Shown here: in pieces, positions 49,221 to 61,101 of the stretch
Position numbering within the stretch: position 1 is the stretch's first letter
How the letters are laid out: the number at the start of each line of letters is the position of its first letter
Source of the DNA: Lunularia cruciata
Taxonomy: Eukaryota; Streptophyta; Marchantiopsida; Lunulariales; Lunulariaceae
Direction of reading: 5' to 3'
Length of the DNA stretch: 64,000 bases
Assembly (NCBI GenBank): GCA_948567375.1
Contig: OX419757.1
Coordinates: 51,519,665 to 51,583,664 of the forward strand
The notes under the pieces: generated by a model
Told to the model about the DNA's origin: nothing
The model's database searches: none
What the model saw: the letters and a program-made list of their open reading frames with translations, nothing else
Translations under genes and position numbers: made by a program

Positions 49221-50269
49221 AAGAAAATACCTTAAAAAATGCAAAATATAATAACAAAATGTTATATATCCAAACACAAAAGAGAAAACGAGAAAGAATG
49301 GAAAACACATAAAAGAAAGTAGATAAGGATGTGAGAAGGGCCTATCTACAACCATTGGGGATGTCCCTTTACCTCTAGTATTCAGTCCACATGTAGGTCC
49401 AGACTGCCCCGTCATGCTAGCAGTGCTCAGCTCCTGATCTCAACTGCCCGCCAATGAAGTTCGCAAAAGTGGGTCTCACGGTGAGCTCCTAAAGCTGCTC
49501 CAAAAACCCCTTTGGTCCATGGCAAATATGTAGTGGTGTACCTAAAGTGCTAGTGTTGCTGGTAGAGAACAGTGTGACACCCTACAATTTGCATTGGTCT
49601 TGCTAATTATAACTGTAAATCCCTAATTGCTCCTTGAAATCCCTAGTTATGCCTGCATCTCAAAGAGTTGTGCTATGGTGGATGTCCCGCATATATCTGG
49701 TTGTTGATATGCTCCCATTATCTTGTCCCGTAGAGGAATGCCCATAGAGGTCTTCCCGTATATTAGTTCTCTTGCGACTATTGCTGTAGGCGGAGTCTAG
49801 CTCCTGGACACCAAATACCCCCCATTACCTCTGCACACACGGAACTCGGCTCGAACAACCTTGGCCCGCTTAATCCTTAATCCCACACGTTTAATTCTTA
49901 ATCGAAGGGCTCCCACACTCAATCCGATATGCAATTCCTAAGCGTAAACCCCTTTTCACTAATTCCTAAGTGGTAATCTTCAAATGCTCATGCCTGATGG
50001 TATCACAACCCTACACAGAAACACTAGGCGTTACTTAATCCTGTGTAAATGTATCAACTACCAGCCACTCCGGGCTACACACCGTTCACTTACCGTACAT
50101 CTCATAATCTCTCCATCCGGACATCTCATGGGCTCTTTTCTTGCTGACATCTCTCACCTCTTAATGCCGTTCACTTTACCCTACGTAATAAAAATGAACA
50201 GGACGGCCATTGCTCACTTCTTGCCTAGTCCCCGATTCTATGTGTTCCAGGATCTACGCAGTTAACATA

Positions 50270-50350
50270 CTTCTGCTAGATCAGACACATTATCCTACAC
50301 TACATTACCATGTAATGTAACGTAAGATAGTGTGTCTGAACTAGCAGAAG
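50270..50350. repeat. Near-perfect 81-bp hairpin
   Basis: Two 39-base arms (50270-50308 and 50312-50350) are inverted copies with about five mismatches, separated by a 3-base loop. The arms start CTTCTGCTAG and end CTAGCAGAAG. A transcript of either strand would fold into a long stem. It could be a small foldback or MITE-like element, or a microRNA-type precursor. No clear target-site repeat is seen. Confidence 0.85.
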
Positions 50351-51023
50351 AACGACCTAGTGCGGTGCATGTATCGCTCTCGAAATAAGGGCCCAATAGG
50401 AAAATTCGCAGCCAGTCTATCGATGTATCAGATTGAGTTTCTGATCTCTAAGACTACAAAACAAAATTATTGATTGGCACAAGAACTTTATTCCAATGTG
50501 ATTTACACTGCAAAAGCAACCATATCCATCCGTGGCCATGTACATAGATAAGGTTTACCATGGATCCCCCGTTCTTGTAACATCTTCTGCTCTCATTTCC
50601 TAATATATAAAGGTTTACCGAAGGGAAAAGTTTATACTAAGTTCGGAGAATTCAGTTGTTACTTTGCTCATCTCGCACACTCCTCCTCATATTTAAAATT
50701 TAGCTCATATATTAGATATTAAACCTTTTCTTAATTTCTAAATAAGTGGGTTACAAGAAGATCCAACTCTGGTACTACGACTCTACCTGGCAATTTGAGA
50801 AGATAAAATGTAAATCCATAAAATATCTGGCCCTATAATCTTGATGTAGGGTCTGTAACGACTGGGTTAAAAATGGATTATTAAACCATCTAAATCTGGT
50901 ATCGAGACTCTACCTGGTTACTCGAGAAATCGGAATGTTTATCCTTGGGACGTATGGGAATGGCATATATAATCCATTTGAGAATGTGTAAATATCAATT
51001 CCCTAAATGTATAATAGCGTGCA

Positions 51024-51052
51024 AATAATAATAATAATAATAATAATAATAA
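51024..51052 (+). repeat. ATA/AAT microsatellite
   Basis: About nine perfect trinucleotide units. Confidence 0.95.
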
Positions 51053-51985
51053 ACAACGTTGGAGCCAAGAGTACTTCCGCCGAGCACAACCTCGGTAAGT
51101 TACAAGAAAATGCTAAACACCTAATAAAATTTGCCGTTCTATCAGTCCTATGATGATCGGATCGAGAATAATGATCTATACCGATAGTTAACCGAAATGA
51201 TGAGGTCTTCCCATCCAAATGTTACACAATTGGTGCTGCTTCGAGCAACCACCGATTCAAGAGGAGCCTATATTTGTTCGATATTTGTTCGATGCTGAGA
51301 CTGGCGATCACGATTTCAGACCTGATGAAGTCCTTGCCATCAAGATCTGTAGTACTTGATTGGTAACTCGGTAGAAAAGGAAATCTCATGAACACCGCAT
51401 AAAGCGTGTACCAGCACATTAAACAGTACATACGGTCGCAGCTAGTTGATGAGCAGATCCTCAGGTGCAAGATCTCCATCCCCATATGTAAGGTCTGCAC
51501 AAACTTACATGTATACATTCTTGTTATCCTAAACGGTCGCTTTTCCCATTAACCGAAATAAGCAGAAGAGACATGGGGATATTGCCGGACAGTTGCATAG
51601 ACATTGGTCCGTTTATCGGAAATCAATGTCATATTCTCCATAATCAAAGTGTCACATTGTTGTTAGATTAGTCGGAGACCTGATTTCACCAAAGAAAGTA
51701 ATCGAGAAAGTATGGATGATGCATCCATCATACCGTGCATCATGCATAATCTATGTCTATGAGGAGGCAAATTGCATACCCACATCCTCATGAAACCTCT
51801 AAGAGTAACCTCTTTCACCTCTTTCAAACTTTCAGCTTTTCACATGAACCAGTAATTGTTAACAGGAAGTCGCCATTTGCGTGGAATCGAAGGTGTAAAG
51901 AATAGAAGCTCACGATTACTTAAGTCACTCTCATCTTATTGCACATATAGTTGACTATTGATTCCACTACAATATAAAGACATTT

Positions 51986-53160
51986 CGCCTGCAATGCAAT
52001 TGCAAGAACTACGCAGCAAAAATAACGGGACAAAACGTGATATTTTGTGTTGAGATACCTCAACTTCATATTTTGTAGTATGTAAGATTGCATGTATTTA
52101 TTTGTGTATCACCTTGTATTTGCAGGATGGCAAGGGGAAGGGGACATCTTCATGCTGTGCGAACAAATCTTCAGAGGTTGGTGCAAGTTCTCAATTATCT
52201 GTAGAACTTCGTGTAAACTTCCTGATCGGGTATCAGAATATCGATGCTTATGAGTCGGAAATTCTTTCACCTAGGCAGATTTGTCTCCTGGACTAGATGT
52301 TGCCAAGAAGAAGCACATTTCAGTCAAAGACAAGAGAAGAGACAAATCGTTCTCAAACATTTTCTTACGAATCGTCTGCCTTTGTGCTGTTCAAAGTGTT
52401 CCTGAGCTAAGCGCTGCATAGCAATAAACAGTAGGTCCTCTCTTATCAGTTCAGACCAAGTATTTCAATGATTTTAGCCACAGGCAGGAGAAACCTCATG
52501 AGAGTCCATTCGCAAATCAGCGCTAGGCAGCATTCTGACCTGCAAAATTGATGCGCATTTGCTAATTATTTATTCTGGAGAACAGAGAAGGAGTCTGAAC
52601 CTATCAAAAGCTTCCTCTTCCTAACCGTTTCCCCTTGGAACGCAATTTTAAGGCGCATGGTGTTTGTTTGGCAAATGGAACGAACATCTGGAACGCAACA
52701 ACGATTTTGTTTCGAGAAAAATGGGGCTCCTCACCATATAAATGTTGTCCTCAGACACACCCAACCCCGCCCACGCAACCAAATTTGCACCTCGAGGAAG
52801 TGCTCGTAACATATGGAGCAAAAGTCAGGATGGTAATCTCTTTGATATGCATACCTATCTACCATCTTTCAAGAAGCCGGAAGATAGTCTACACATATCC
52901 ACGAGATTCAAACCTGTCAAATTGTGCCAAAGTACATCCAACTACAGAAGCTACACTGTAGCAGGAAGCAAAGCCAGTTGACAGAATTTCTATGTGCAGG
53001 GCCAGTTCGGCAGTACTGATTCGTCTACAAGCTTTGCCTTCCGCTTCTATGGCACCGTCATTTCAACCTGCAAACCCCAATCACAGTTGATTTCCTGATT
53101 CCTTTGTGGATCATGTTTCCAGGACATGTGTGTTGCCAGAGAGTCGATGAGCGAGTTGTG
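51986..53160. other. Spacer beyond the 3' end of PRMT7
   Basis: On the minus strand this would hold the PRMT7 3' untranslated region. On the plus strand there are short open frames, for example at 52102-52296 and 52742-52981, and the latter looks protein-like in composition. None can be matched to a family, and no start or upstream exon could be assigned. Confidence 0.35.
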
Positions 53161-56100
53161 TTAACTGGGTAGCAACACAGTGATGTCACCTGTTGAGGAA
53201 TCAAAAAGGGCTGAAATTTTAAGCCTTGAATTTTTCTGAGCAGAAAGTTGCATAGGTACGCTCAGAAGCTTCACTCCTTGCTTCCAGTAGTTTGGTTCAT
53301 TACCTGCATTGCAATTGACATTTTAGTACACTTTCCCAGAATTACGTTGCTAAATGGACTGGTCGCATTCCAAGTTGCATAAAGAGAATTTGACCCTAAA
53401 GTAGACTTGTAATACCTGTAGTAGGTCCTGTTCGGAGCACGAGGTCGTGGTGTGCATCCATTACCCAGTCGATCCAAAGAGCAATCCCGTGGCACACTCC
53501 TGATATCAAGATTGGTGTCTGCAGTAGGAACCCATCAAGTTAGTGCTGAAGTTTTGCAAGTCCGTGACTGAAGTAACGTAACTTTCGGTAGAATCTTATT
53601 CAGGTTACGTTTCAGTAAGCGCCCGTTTCAGTAAGCGCCGAGAGCTGAGCATACATACTTTTAAGGCTCTGCAAATTCCAATGTACCAGAGCGTAATCCA
53701 CGTTTCCCATATGAACATGTCCCACCGTAACAAAACACAGTTTCCAAAAGAGATGACGGTTCCAAACGCTAATCACCTTAACCGATCCTTCCACTGAATG
53801 CATTGGTAAGTTGAAGTCGAATTTCATAATTGTGAAAGGATCCGTCAACCACTGCATTAGAAACAAACCTTTCATATTAGCCTACAATCTCTGTACTATC
53901 AAATTACTTTCAACCAATGTATTAGCCATGAACCCTCTACATACTAGGTAAAACCTCAGTAATTTCATGAAGCACTGGACTACTTGGCTTGACCTATATA
54001 GGGACCTCGAGAGAAATGCAAGTGTGGGCGCGATGTAAACCGACCTTAGATTGACCACATTGCCATATTGAATATGGTAGCAAAGGTCCCTCAGAAGGCA
54101 TACTAAGCTCCCCACAAGCTCCTAGAAATTCATTTACTGATGAGTGATCAAACCCCTCCACGTGGGATAAGCTTTTTCTACTGTGCCATAAGTCCTGTAC
54201 ATCGCCAACGAAATACTACATCCAAATTAACCGGAAGAAAGAGGTCCTTGCACCAGTACTTGAGAAGGAGCTCATAGCTCAGAAATCAAAATTTAACGGA
54301 CACTTCCGGTACAAAAATACAGAACACTATGAGCGTCTTTGGAACAGCCAAACTCAAAGTAACGTCAAGCACTAAGCGGGTGTCACGCACTGAACTTTAA
54401 GCCTAGAAAGGGGAGTTGGGCCCGCACATACAGAGAACCCATGGGAATGTCAGCTTTCCACACTGAGAACCCCAAGTAGGTTTGTGACTCTTAGACTTAA
54501 GGGACAGGGAGCTTGAAGCACCAAGGAAAAGGTTAACAATGAGAGTCTCCAATTGCGGAATTCAGAACTTGATGCCTCGACACTACTAGGTGAACCGAAA
54601 CTCAAAACTGAAATTCATGAGCGAATGATTGGTTCGAGTGAAAGTCAAGAGACTGCATTAATTTCTGGTGTAGTACGAGGGGCTTCTTATAACAGGTTCT
54701 GCATGTCACGCTTTGAAAAGCGGAAGGAAATGAATTAAGGAGCAACTTGTACTCTCAAGTGGTAATGGAGATCCTACACGGAAAGTAGAGATCAAGCACT
54801 ACGCGACGGATTTTGAGCAGATGGTCCGACAACTTGCATTTTTCAATGTTCTTGTCCGCGATAGGTTTAGACACTGGTCCAAAAACGATACACCTTAACC
54901 AACGATCCTTAAACTTAAACTTAAACTCAGTCTCAATTAAATTTCGAAGAAGGCACTTACCGGAATAGAGAGTGCAACACCACGTAAGAGACCCTGGCAT
55001 GGTATGATAGTTGGCTCCTCAACCAAAAGAGAAGCAAGAGAAGTTCTCTCGTACCTGGCCCATCACCACCAGTCATTGGACAGCAACATCCCAGAAATTC
55101 TTTTCTTGAAAGCTCTCTCTATCCGTGTGCCATATTTTCACTAGATTCAATAAAAGTAGACTCGAGAAGCAAAAGATATTAAATATTAGGTTCTGCTTAA
55201 GTTTGACGATTACTTTACCAGAAGCGAAGATGTCGCCATGGCAGGAGATCCTCGTAAGCTTTGTAGTATGGCTCTGCAATGAGGACGTCCACCTGCTTAC
55301 AACAAAGTCTGCATTATACCATTGTACCGTGCTGTATAGCTACTAGGCCAACACATGCAGAAGATATCTTCACTTTAACCACCATTATTCTAAATCGTAA
55401 TCAATCCTTCATGCTTTTGACTGTGAACGTGACCGAAGAAAACGCCATACTCATCATTTTATAAACATAAAAGGGCATTAAGGGAGAACTCAAATAGCTG
55501 CTGATTTATTCAGTATCTGGGAGGCTACCTTTCTTCCCTTCAACAGACCCGATGTCAAATAAGTTGCCTTCCTTCCAAGAACCTCGATCTGATTAGCGCT
55601 TAATCCGTTTGCGCATGCTGCTTCTTGAATGTAAAGACCACCCTTATGTTGAAGGCCAGGCAGCATAGCAATCACGTGAGCGCTTGACTTGGCTGCAGCC
55701 GCTGAGACTGTACAAAGTATACTGTCATCAACGACGAGACACAATGGAGACGACTTTTCTCGGACCTATAGCAGAAAAACGAGAATAATCAGAATAGGAG
55801 GCAGTTACCGGCGGGTGTGAGTGAGTTAACAAGCACCGAAATCCGGTAGTGCCCATTTCTCCGGAGCATCGATATCCTAAGGGTGATGAGGAATTCTCCA
55901 CACCCCTAAGCTTCTTACTTCTGAGTGAAAACTTATCTGTACACCTAATGTCATCAGTAAAAATCACAGAGGTGCCTCAATTATTCATGACCATAACAAT
56001 TGTGGTGAAGCTCAAGCCTAAGCAGAACTTGGAAGTTTCAAGCACTAAAAGAGGTTCGGTGCACATGGTGAAGAGACTCACTGCTTCCAATACAGCCTCT

Positions 56101-58583
56101 CTGATTATTCTTCGATAGCCTTGATCGCCGAGAATGCCAATTCTTTCGGGCCTCAGAACCAGATTGCTCAAAGCAGTTTCAGTAGCAAGACCGATTGGAT
56201 CCGTCCTCCTTGGCAATACTAATTCATACTTGACGCTTATCTCATCGTGTATGGCTTCGACATTTGCTACTTCTCCAGGCAAAACTCTTACACCCCTTCC
56301 TGGAAAGTACCAGACACATTGTCGCCAATGATCCCTCCATATACAAGCATCTGAACGAAACGTCGAACGTACCACATGTTTTTGCATCAACAAGGCATCT
56401 TTACGAAGCGTAAATTGCAAACAGCTCCTAGGAAGAGCGATATAGCGAGCGAGGTCAACTACAGCACCTTCCAGTCCTTAGATATGTCATGGCTAGATCG
56501 GCAGATAAAATGTAGTGATCCACATGAACAGATTAGAATCTAGTTGGCATCTTCGTATTAAATCCAAAGAGGCACTCATTTATATATTCATAAATTTGGT
56601 CATTACCAGTATTGGCGCGTGTCCAATCTGGTGCAGTAGAATAAGTTATCGTGCCTTCTTTGTCAAGGTCAAGCACCCACCTAATTGCATGTTATGACTC
56701 TTAATTTCAGAAGGAGGAAACAGAGAAGTCTGAAACATATGCAACAACAATGCCTGAGCACCGAGCAGAAAAACGGAGAGACAAATTCAGAGATTATTCA
56801 AAAATGAAAGGAGATTCACAGAGATCTTTCATCAAGAGAATATTGGTATCTACATATTCGTTGAGATTTGAAATAAACTCATGTGTTTTGCAGGTGATTA
56901 CTCATTGAAGCATTGAAGCTCCAGATACTGGATAGTGTACGTGTATTAAGGAGAAATTAGTGGGGAAGGGATGAGGCGGCATACCATGAAATAAGGGCAT
57001 GTACTTGGCCTGAATCTTTGATTGGCACATGCAGTTCACGCATCCTGTTACACGCGGGCTTCTCGCTGAACTCGAAACTAAATACCTCAAAGGGCTCAGA
57101 TAGCTACAGTTAGCATACATACATGGAGAATTAGCAATTTGAAAGCCCTCGATGATTTCTCACTAATTATCTTAGGTCATGAAATACAATGCAGAAGCTA
57201 GATATCCGATAGGTGAACAAATTGCGAAGCTGAGGCAACTGGTGAGCACTAAATACATGTAGCCAAATAAGCTTACCAATTTCAGGTGGTCCACGAGGGC
57301 ATCCACATGCATTGTACCCGCCATCCCAGAAAACTTTTCATTTAACCTTGGCATTCCCAGTCGTATCCCATCATCTAGATATGCTTCGACTTCTGCCAAG
57401 TTATTGCTTCTCCAGAGATAATTACTCTCTACAAGCTAGAGAAAGTGCAAGCAAGCTGTCAGAAGATCTCGCATAACAATCCAGCATTAGAAGGATAATA
57501 GCAGATAAACTAAAATCAGATGACCTTCCTTCAGAGCCTTTATTCCAAATGCCACAGAATGGGTAAATCCTTTTTTTCAAATTGGGGGTAAAGTACCCTC
57601 AGGTGACGAAAAAGTGCCGAACATCAACTCAATCACTAGGTTGTAGTCCACTGGTGATTTTGAAATTTTATACCTGTGCAAATATTCTCGCTCGGTGGGG
57701 AACACTTCGCACACCAGGTTTCAGGAGATGAGTATGTGCATGCCGGAGGGTGGGGATCAAACCCTCCCCTAAAAGCTCTGAGTCCAGAATCTCAGAGATC
57801 TGTGTTCAAAATACCGCCTCACTTTATTGAGAAAATGATGATTCATGACTTCACTGCTTTGAACCCATCTCAATATGGCCCGAGAGCATGATTAATTATG
57901 ATTAAATGCCCCATTAAGCCCGTGCAAAAATTATACCAGTGTGAATAGGAATGCGGAAATTAACCAGGACGTCTGCAGGGCTGGTCAAGTCGACTCCAAT
58001 CTCCATATCATCAGAACGCTTGTGAATGAGACGCACGGTTTTCTCCATGGCATTAGCTTTTAATAACCTGCGAGCCAAACGAACCATAGGAAGATAGGAT
58101 TCACAGGCGGTAATTTTCACCCTCATACTGCTCTCCGAGGTCTCTCCATTCTGCTGTGACGCCCGCGCAGCCATCATGGAAAGGAGCCCTGTCCCTGCTC
58201 TGTGACAGAAACCAAATAATCAACATCCAAGCTAAAAAAAATCCGCTACTAAACCTTGGAAAGTTGGAAATAAAAGCCAAATTGCCAGGACTTTTAAATG
58301 AAGATCCGAATGGAAGACAAGAGGGAGTGAGTGAAATTCATATGCACCCAATGTCCAAGACATGCTGGGCTCCTTCTCCAACAGCTTTTGTAATCGCTTC
58401 ATCATAGGCTCTATTCCGCAGCTCATCGTTCAACATATCCAAGTACTGTGTGTGGGCAAGTGACCCTCCTCTTCCTTTCAAAACATCGAGGTCATCATCA
58501 TCATCATTTTCATCCTTGATAATTACCCATTCCGATTCCCCTGTCAACGGATTCAACCTCTGCTCCAATGTACTTGTCGCCAT
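53161..58583 (-). CDS. PRMT7: Protein arginine N-methyltransferase 7 (PRMT7), 14 exons
   Basis: Transfers methyl groups from S-adenosylmethionine to arginines of proteins; PRMT7 is the type III (monomethylating) member and has two tandem methyltransferase cores. Exons: 58583-58348, 58199-57965, 57799-57674, 57435-57277, 57103-56985, 56680-56607, 56350-56082, 55765-55529, 55292-55219, 55054-54961, 54194-54045, 53851-53777, 53518-53416, 53303-53161. All introns are GT-AG and all phases join, giving 697 residues, close to the ~720 of the Arabidopsis protein. Visible motifs: RLNPLTGESEWV near the start, VLDIGAGTGLLSMM (motif I, residues ~75-88), SEILDSELLGEG (double-E loop, E160 and E169), DHWRQCVW (THW-like loop), and in the second core VVDDSIL, VLIAEPYY, EGFDH, SIWQCG and GVCHGIALWIDWV. 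The start at 58583 fits the family; an in-frame upstream ATG at 58649 would add 22 residues. Introns are compact (112-316 bp) except intron 10 (766 bp). Confidence 0.93.
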
Positions 58584-59715
58584 TGAGCCTCCTCGTTGGT
58601 GGTGCCTTCTACTTCCTGTCAAGATCCGCTCCTTCGCCAAGCTGGGCACTTCTAAAATCAGAGCACGATACTTTGCGCTTCTTAAACGAAGCTGAATTCT
58701 TCACAATTCAACAAGGGTGGCAAAACAGCAGTACCCACTTCATGATGACCGGCTGTACCGGCTTTTTTGTCCCTTCCCCCAAATTCCTCCCCACGACCTA
58801 CTTTTTAAACTCCTGACATGGAACCTGCTGAAACAGGTTACCGAGTCGGCTTGACCTATTGCCTCCGTTTCGCTGAAATAAATAAGCATAAAACTCAATC
58901 ACCCTTACTGCAGTACTTTGCCATTCGAACATTGTCAGTGACCAACACCTTCTCCCAGGTTGTTTTGTGGTCTCGCAATGCAGTTTGACTACTATGAATC
59001 CACTCTGATGTTGATCAGCTAGATAAATTCGAAAAGTTTCAAACGTTGGAGACCAATGCAGCGAACTACGAGCTGAAGGACGAGCAAAAGGGTTCCTGGA
59101 AACACCACAGAGGTTGTCCTGATCCTGATGTTAAATACTTGGAGAGTGAGATAGAAATCTTCTAGCTACTCGAGGACTCATCCTCGGATACGGTGCAAGT
59201 ACCCGCTGGACGCAGTGAAGGAATAAATGAGGGTACTAACTAGTGTAAGAGATGCGGAAGAACTTGCTCGGCTTGCAGTGTGGTATATTTTCAGGAGCTC
59301 ATTAACTATATACTCATTAACTAGATAAGCTATATATGTATGAAACTATGTTGGTTATCCTTTCGGTACATTGTTCCATTTGTGCTTATCAAAGCCTAAG
59401 TTGAGTTCATGATTCTTCTGCTGCAGATATTACTAATTGAAATTTCGGACATTGTTAAATATTCTGCAAGAGTATTTGGAGGAACTCAGTCTCACTACGG
59501 TGATACACAGGTATGTCCGGAAGTCATTGTACATCACCAACACTGGGTTATCTTCTGGTTGCTGTAATTAGCAGTAGTTGGTGGTTGTGGGCAGGCCCTG
59601 TGCGGATCTAAATTTCGCTCTAATTTCCAGCCCTAAAAACTGGTCCAAGTTTAAGTACCCGGATTCTTGAGAACACGAAGGAAGGAAGGACGATAAACGT
59701 CGCCATTTTGGCATA
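58584..59715. other. Intergenic region between the trihelix gene and PRMT7
   Basis: About 1.1 kb lies between the stop of the upstream gene (59716) and the PRMT7 start. It should contain the upstream gene's 3' end and the PRMT7 promoter. I see no convincing TATA box at a suitable distance from 58583 and no other gene. Confidence 0.5.
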
Positions 59716-60522
59716 TCACATTTTCTCAGCGATCCTATCTATTGCTTTGGCTAGAGATCCCAAAGCCCTAATCAAATCCTTTCTGTCCTCTCTCTCCATA
59801 CCTACTCTTTCTCGTTCAAATTCCAAAGTTCTTCCAAAGCGAACATCCCTCTTCTTCTCCATGCCACCAATTATGGTAACAAACGCATCCTTCATTCCAT
59901 AGTCATGCATGGCAGAAAGAATCCTGTCCCGACTTCTTTTCTTCTTCCCTCTTCTCTTGGCCCCCAATTTCCTAGTATCCCCTGCGTTGTTGTTTACTCC
60001 CTCAAACGCTGCAGAGATGGGAAAAACTCCATCTGTAAGGTCATCTCCATCACGACTTTCAGAGGTAAATGGGACGCAGAAAACACTGGGCTTTCTACCC
60101 TGAAAGCTCTCCAAAAGATCCATAACCTGAATATCGAAGCTCCCTGGTAGTTTGTTGTTTTTCTTCTCTTCCCATGAGAGCGTCACATAAGCCCCAGTCC
60201 CACATTTCTTGTTCCAGTCTTTAATCGTTTTGAACTCCGACAGCAGATTGTCCCACTTCCCTTTGCATTGATCTGCATCCCTGTCCCGGAACCCCTTGTC
60301 TGCCAAATATTCCACTGCTTTTGTCCATCTCTCAGTCGATGGAAGCTTGTCTCGGTTTCCGCCCAGCTCATATCTTTCCCAGTCCTCTTTCTTTGCTTGC
60401 ACCAGCAACAGTATCTCCTCTAAATCCCAGTTCCGACCTCTTTTTCTCTTCATATTCTTCCCACCACCACCACCGTTCCTACCTCCCAATCCTCCTCCCT
60501 TCCCGCTCACATCCTCAGCCAT
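59716..60522 (-). CDS. Trihelix (Myb/SANT-like) transcription factor, intronless
   Basis: A complete 268-residue frame. After a glycine-rich, basic N terminus (residues 1-30), a trihelix DNA-binding domain spans about residues 30-105 with the expected regularly spaced tryptophans (W32, W66, W90) and the phrase DADQCKGKWDNL typical of the third helix. A basic stretch, AKRRGKKKRSRDR (about 188-200), looks like a nuclear localisation signal. The C terminus (about 228-268, charged, with heptad-like LIRALGSLAKAIDRI) may form a coiled coil for dimerisation. It resembles the ASR3/SIP1-like single-trihelix repressors of plants, which bind GT-type promoter sites; subgroup is not certain. The first ATG after a CT-rich leader (minus strand, about 60610-60640) was taken as start. 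Tandem ~149-bp repeats lie upstream at 60805-61101. Confidence 0.88.
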   Translation of the reverse strand: MAEDVSGKGGGLGGRNGGGGGKNMKRKRGRNWDLEEILLLVQAKKEDWERYELGGNRDKLPSTERWTKAVEYLADKGFRDRDADQCKGKWDNLLSEFKTIKDWNKKCGTGAYVTLSWEEKKNNKLPGSFDIQVMDLLESFQGRKPSVFCVPFTSESRDGDDLTDGVFPISAAFEGVNNNAGDTRKLGAKRRGKKKRSRDRILSAMHDYGMKDAFVTIIGGMEKKRDVRFGRTLEFERERVGMEREDRKDLIRALGSLAKAIDRIAEKM

Positions 60523-60804
60523 AGTGATTCGACATATTCTTCCAGCACCACAAAATTCCGATTCTTGCAGCCAGCACCTCCTTCACTCTTCTCCTCAGCT
60601 CCAAAGAGCCGAGAGAGAGAAAAGAGAGGGAACTCTCGTTCTCCACAGTTAACTGAAGAACCCAAGGTCCTACAAACAGAACAGAATTATACTTTCTTTA
60701 TCTTCTTTTATCAACCGTCTTTCGGTGACTACTATTCATCGGTGACAACAACTTCACACTTAACCGTTTACATTAGAAGCGCTGCGCTCTTTTCTTCGGA
60801 CTTT
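60523..60804 (-). promoter_or_regulatory. 5' leader and proximal promoter of the trihelix gene
   Basis: On the minus strand a CT-rich tract (complement of GAGAGAGAAAAGAGAGG near 60611-60628) precedes the start codon, as in many plant leaders. No clean TATA box is evident, so a TATA-less promoter is likely. Confidence 0.4.
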
Positions 60805-61101
60805 CTGGGCACGCTCCTTTACTACAACCGTTGAATACTAGGTGATTCTTGTAAATTATACTACTTTTGCTCTTGAAACTCATGACTCAACCAACCTATC
60901 AGCTTACTCCGTTCAGATGTTAGCTCTAACGAGTTTCTTGTTGCATGGAGTACCTGGGCTCGTTCCTTTGCTGCAACCGTCGAATTCTAGGTGAATCTTG
61001 TACATTATACTTACTATATCTTGAAAGTCATGACTCAACCAACCTATCCGCTTTCTCCATTTAGATGTTAGCTCTTACGACTGCTCCTGTCATGGAGTAC
61101 C
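60805..61101 (+). repeat. Tandem duplication, unit ~149 bp
   Basis: Unit 1 (60805-60953) and unit 2 (60954-61101) align end to end with about 80-85 percent identity by eye. Both start CTGGGC.CG.TCCTTT and include the shared block TCATGACTCAACCAACCTAT. The pair lies 280-580 bases upstream of the trihelix start codon. Confidence 0.85.

Larger units (their letters stand above)
49221..51985. other. Low-copy intergenic DNA
   Basis: No protein similarity is visible in any frame. CpG is common again from about 49.4 kb on. The stretch contains an 81-bp hairpin (50270-50350), a pair of ~45-base imperfect direct repeats (about 50760-50805 and 50886-50930) and an AAT microsatellite (51024-51052). Confidence 0.5.

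Noticed and set aside
49571-50266. TGTGACACCCTAC at 49571 as a possible LTR start
   Set aside because: No matching end, partner, primer site or second copy was found; the motif alone is too common.
52742-52981. Plus-strand 79-codon frame near the 3' end of PRMT7
   Set aside because: Composition is protein-like, but a stop precedes the ATG directly and no family or joining exon could be recognised; left as unassigned.
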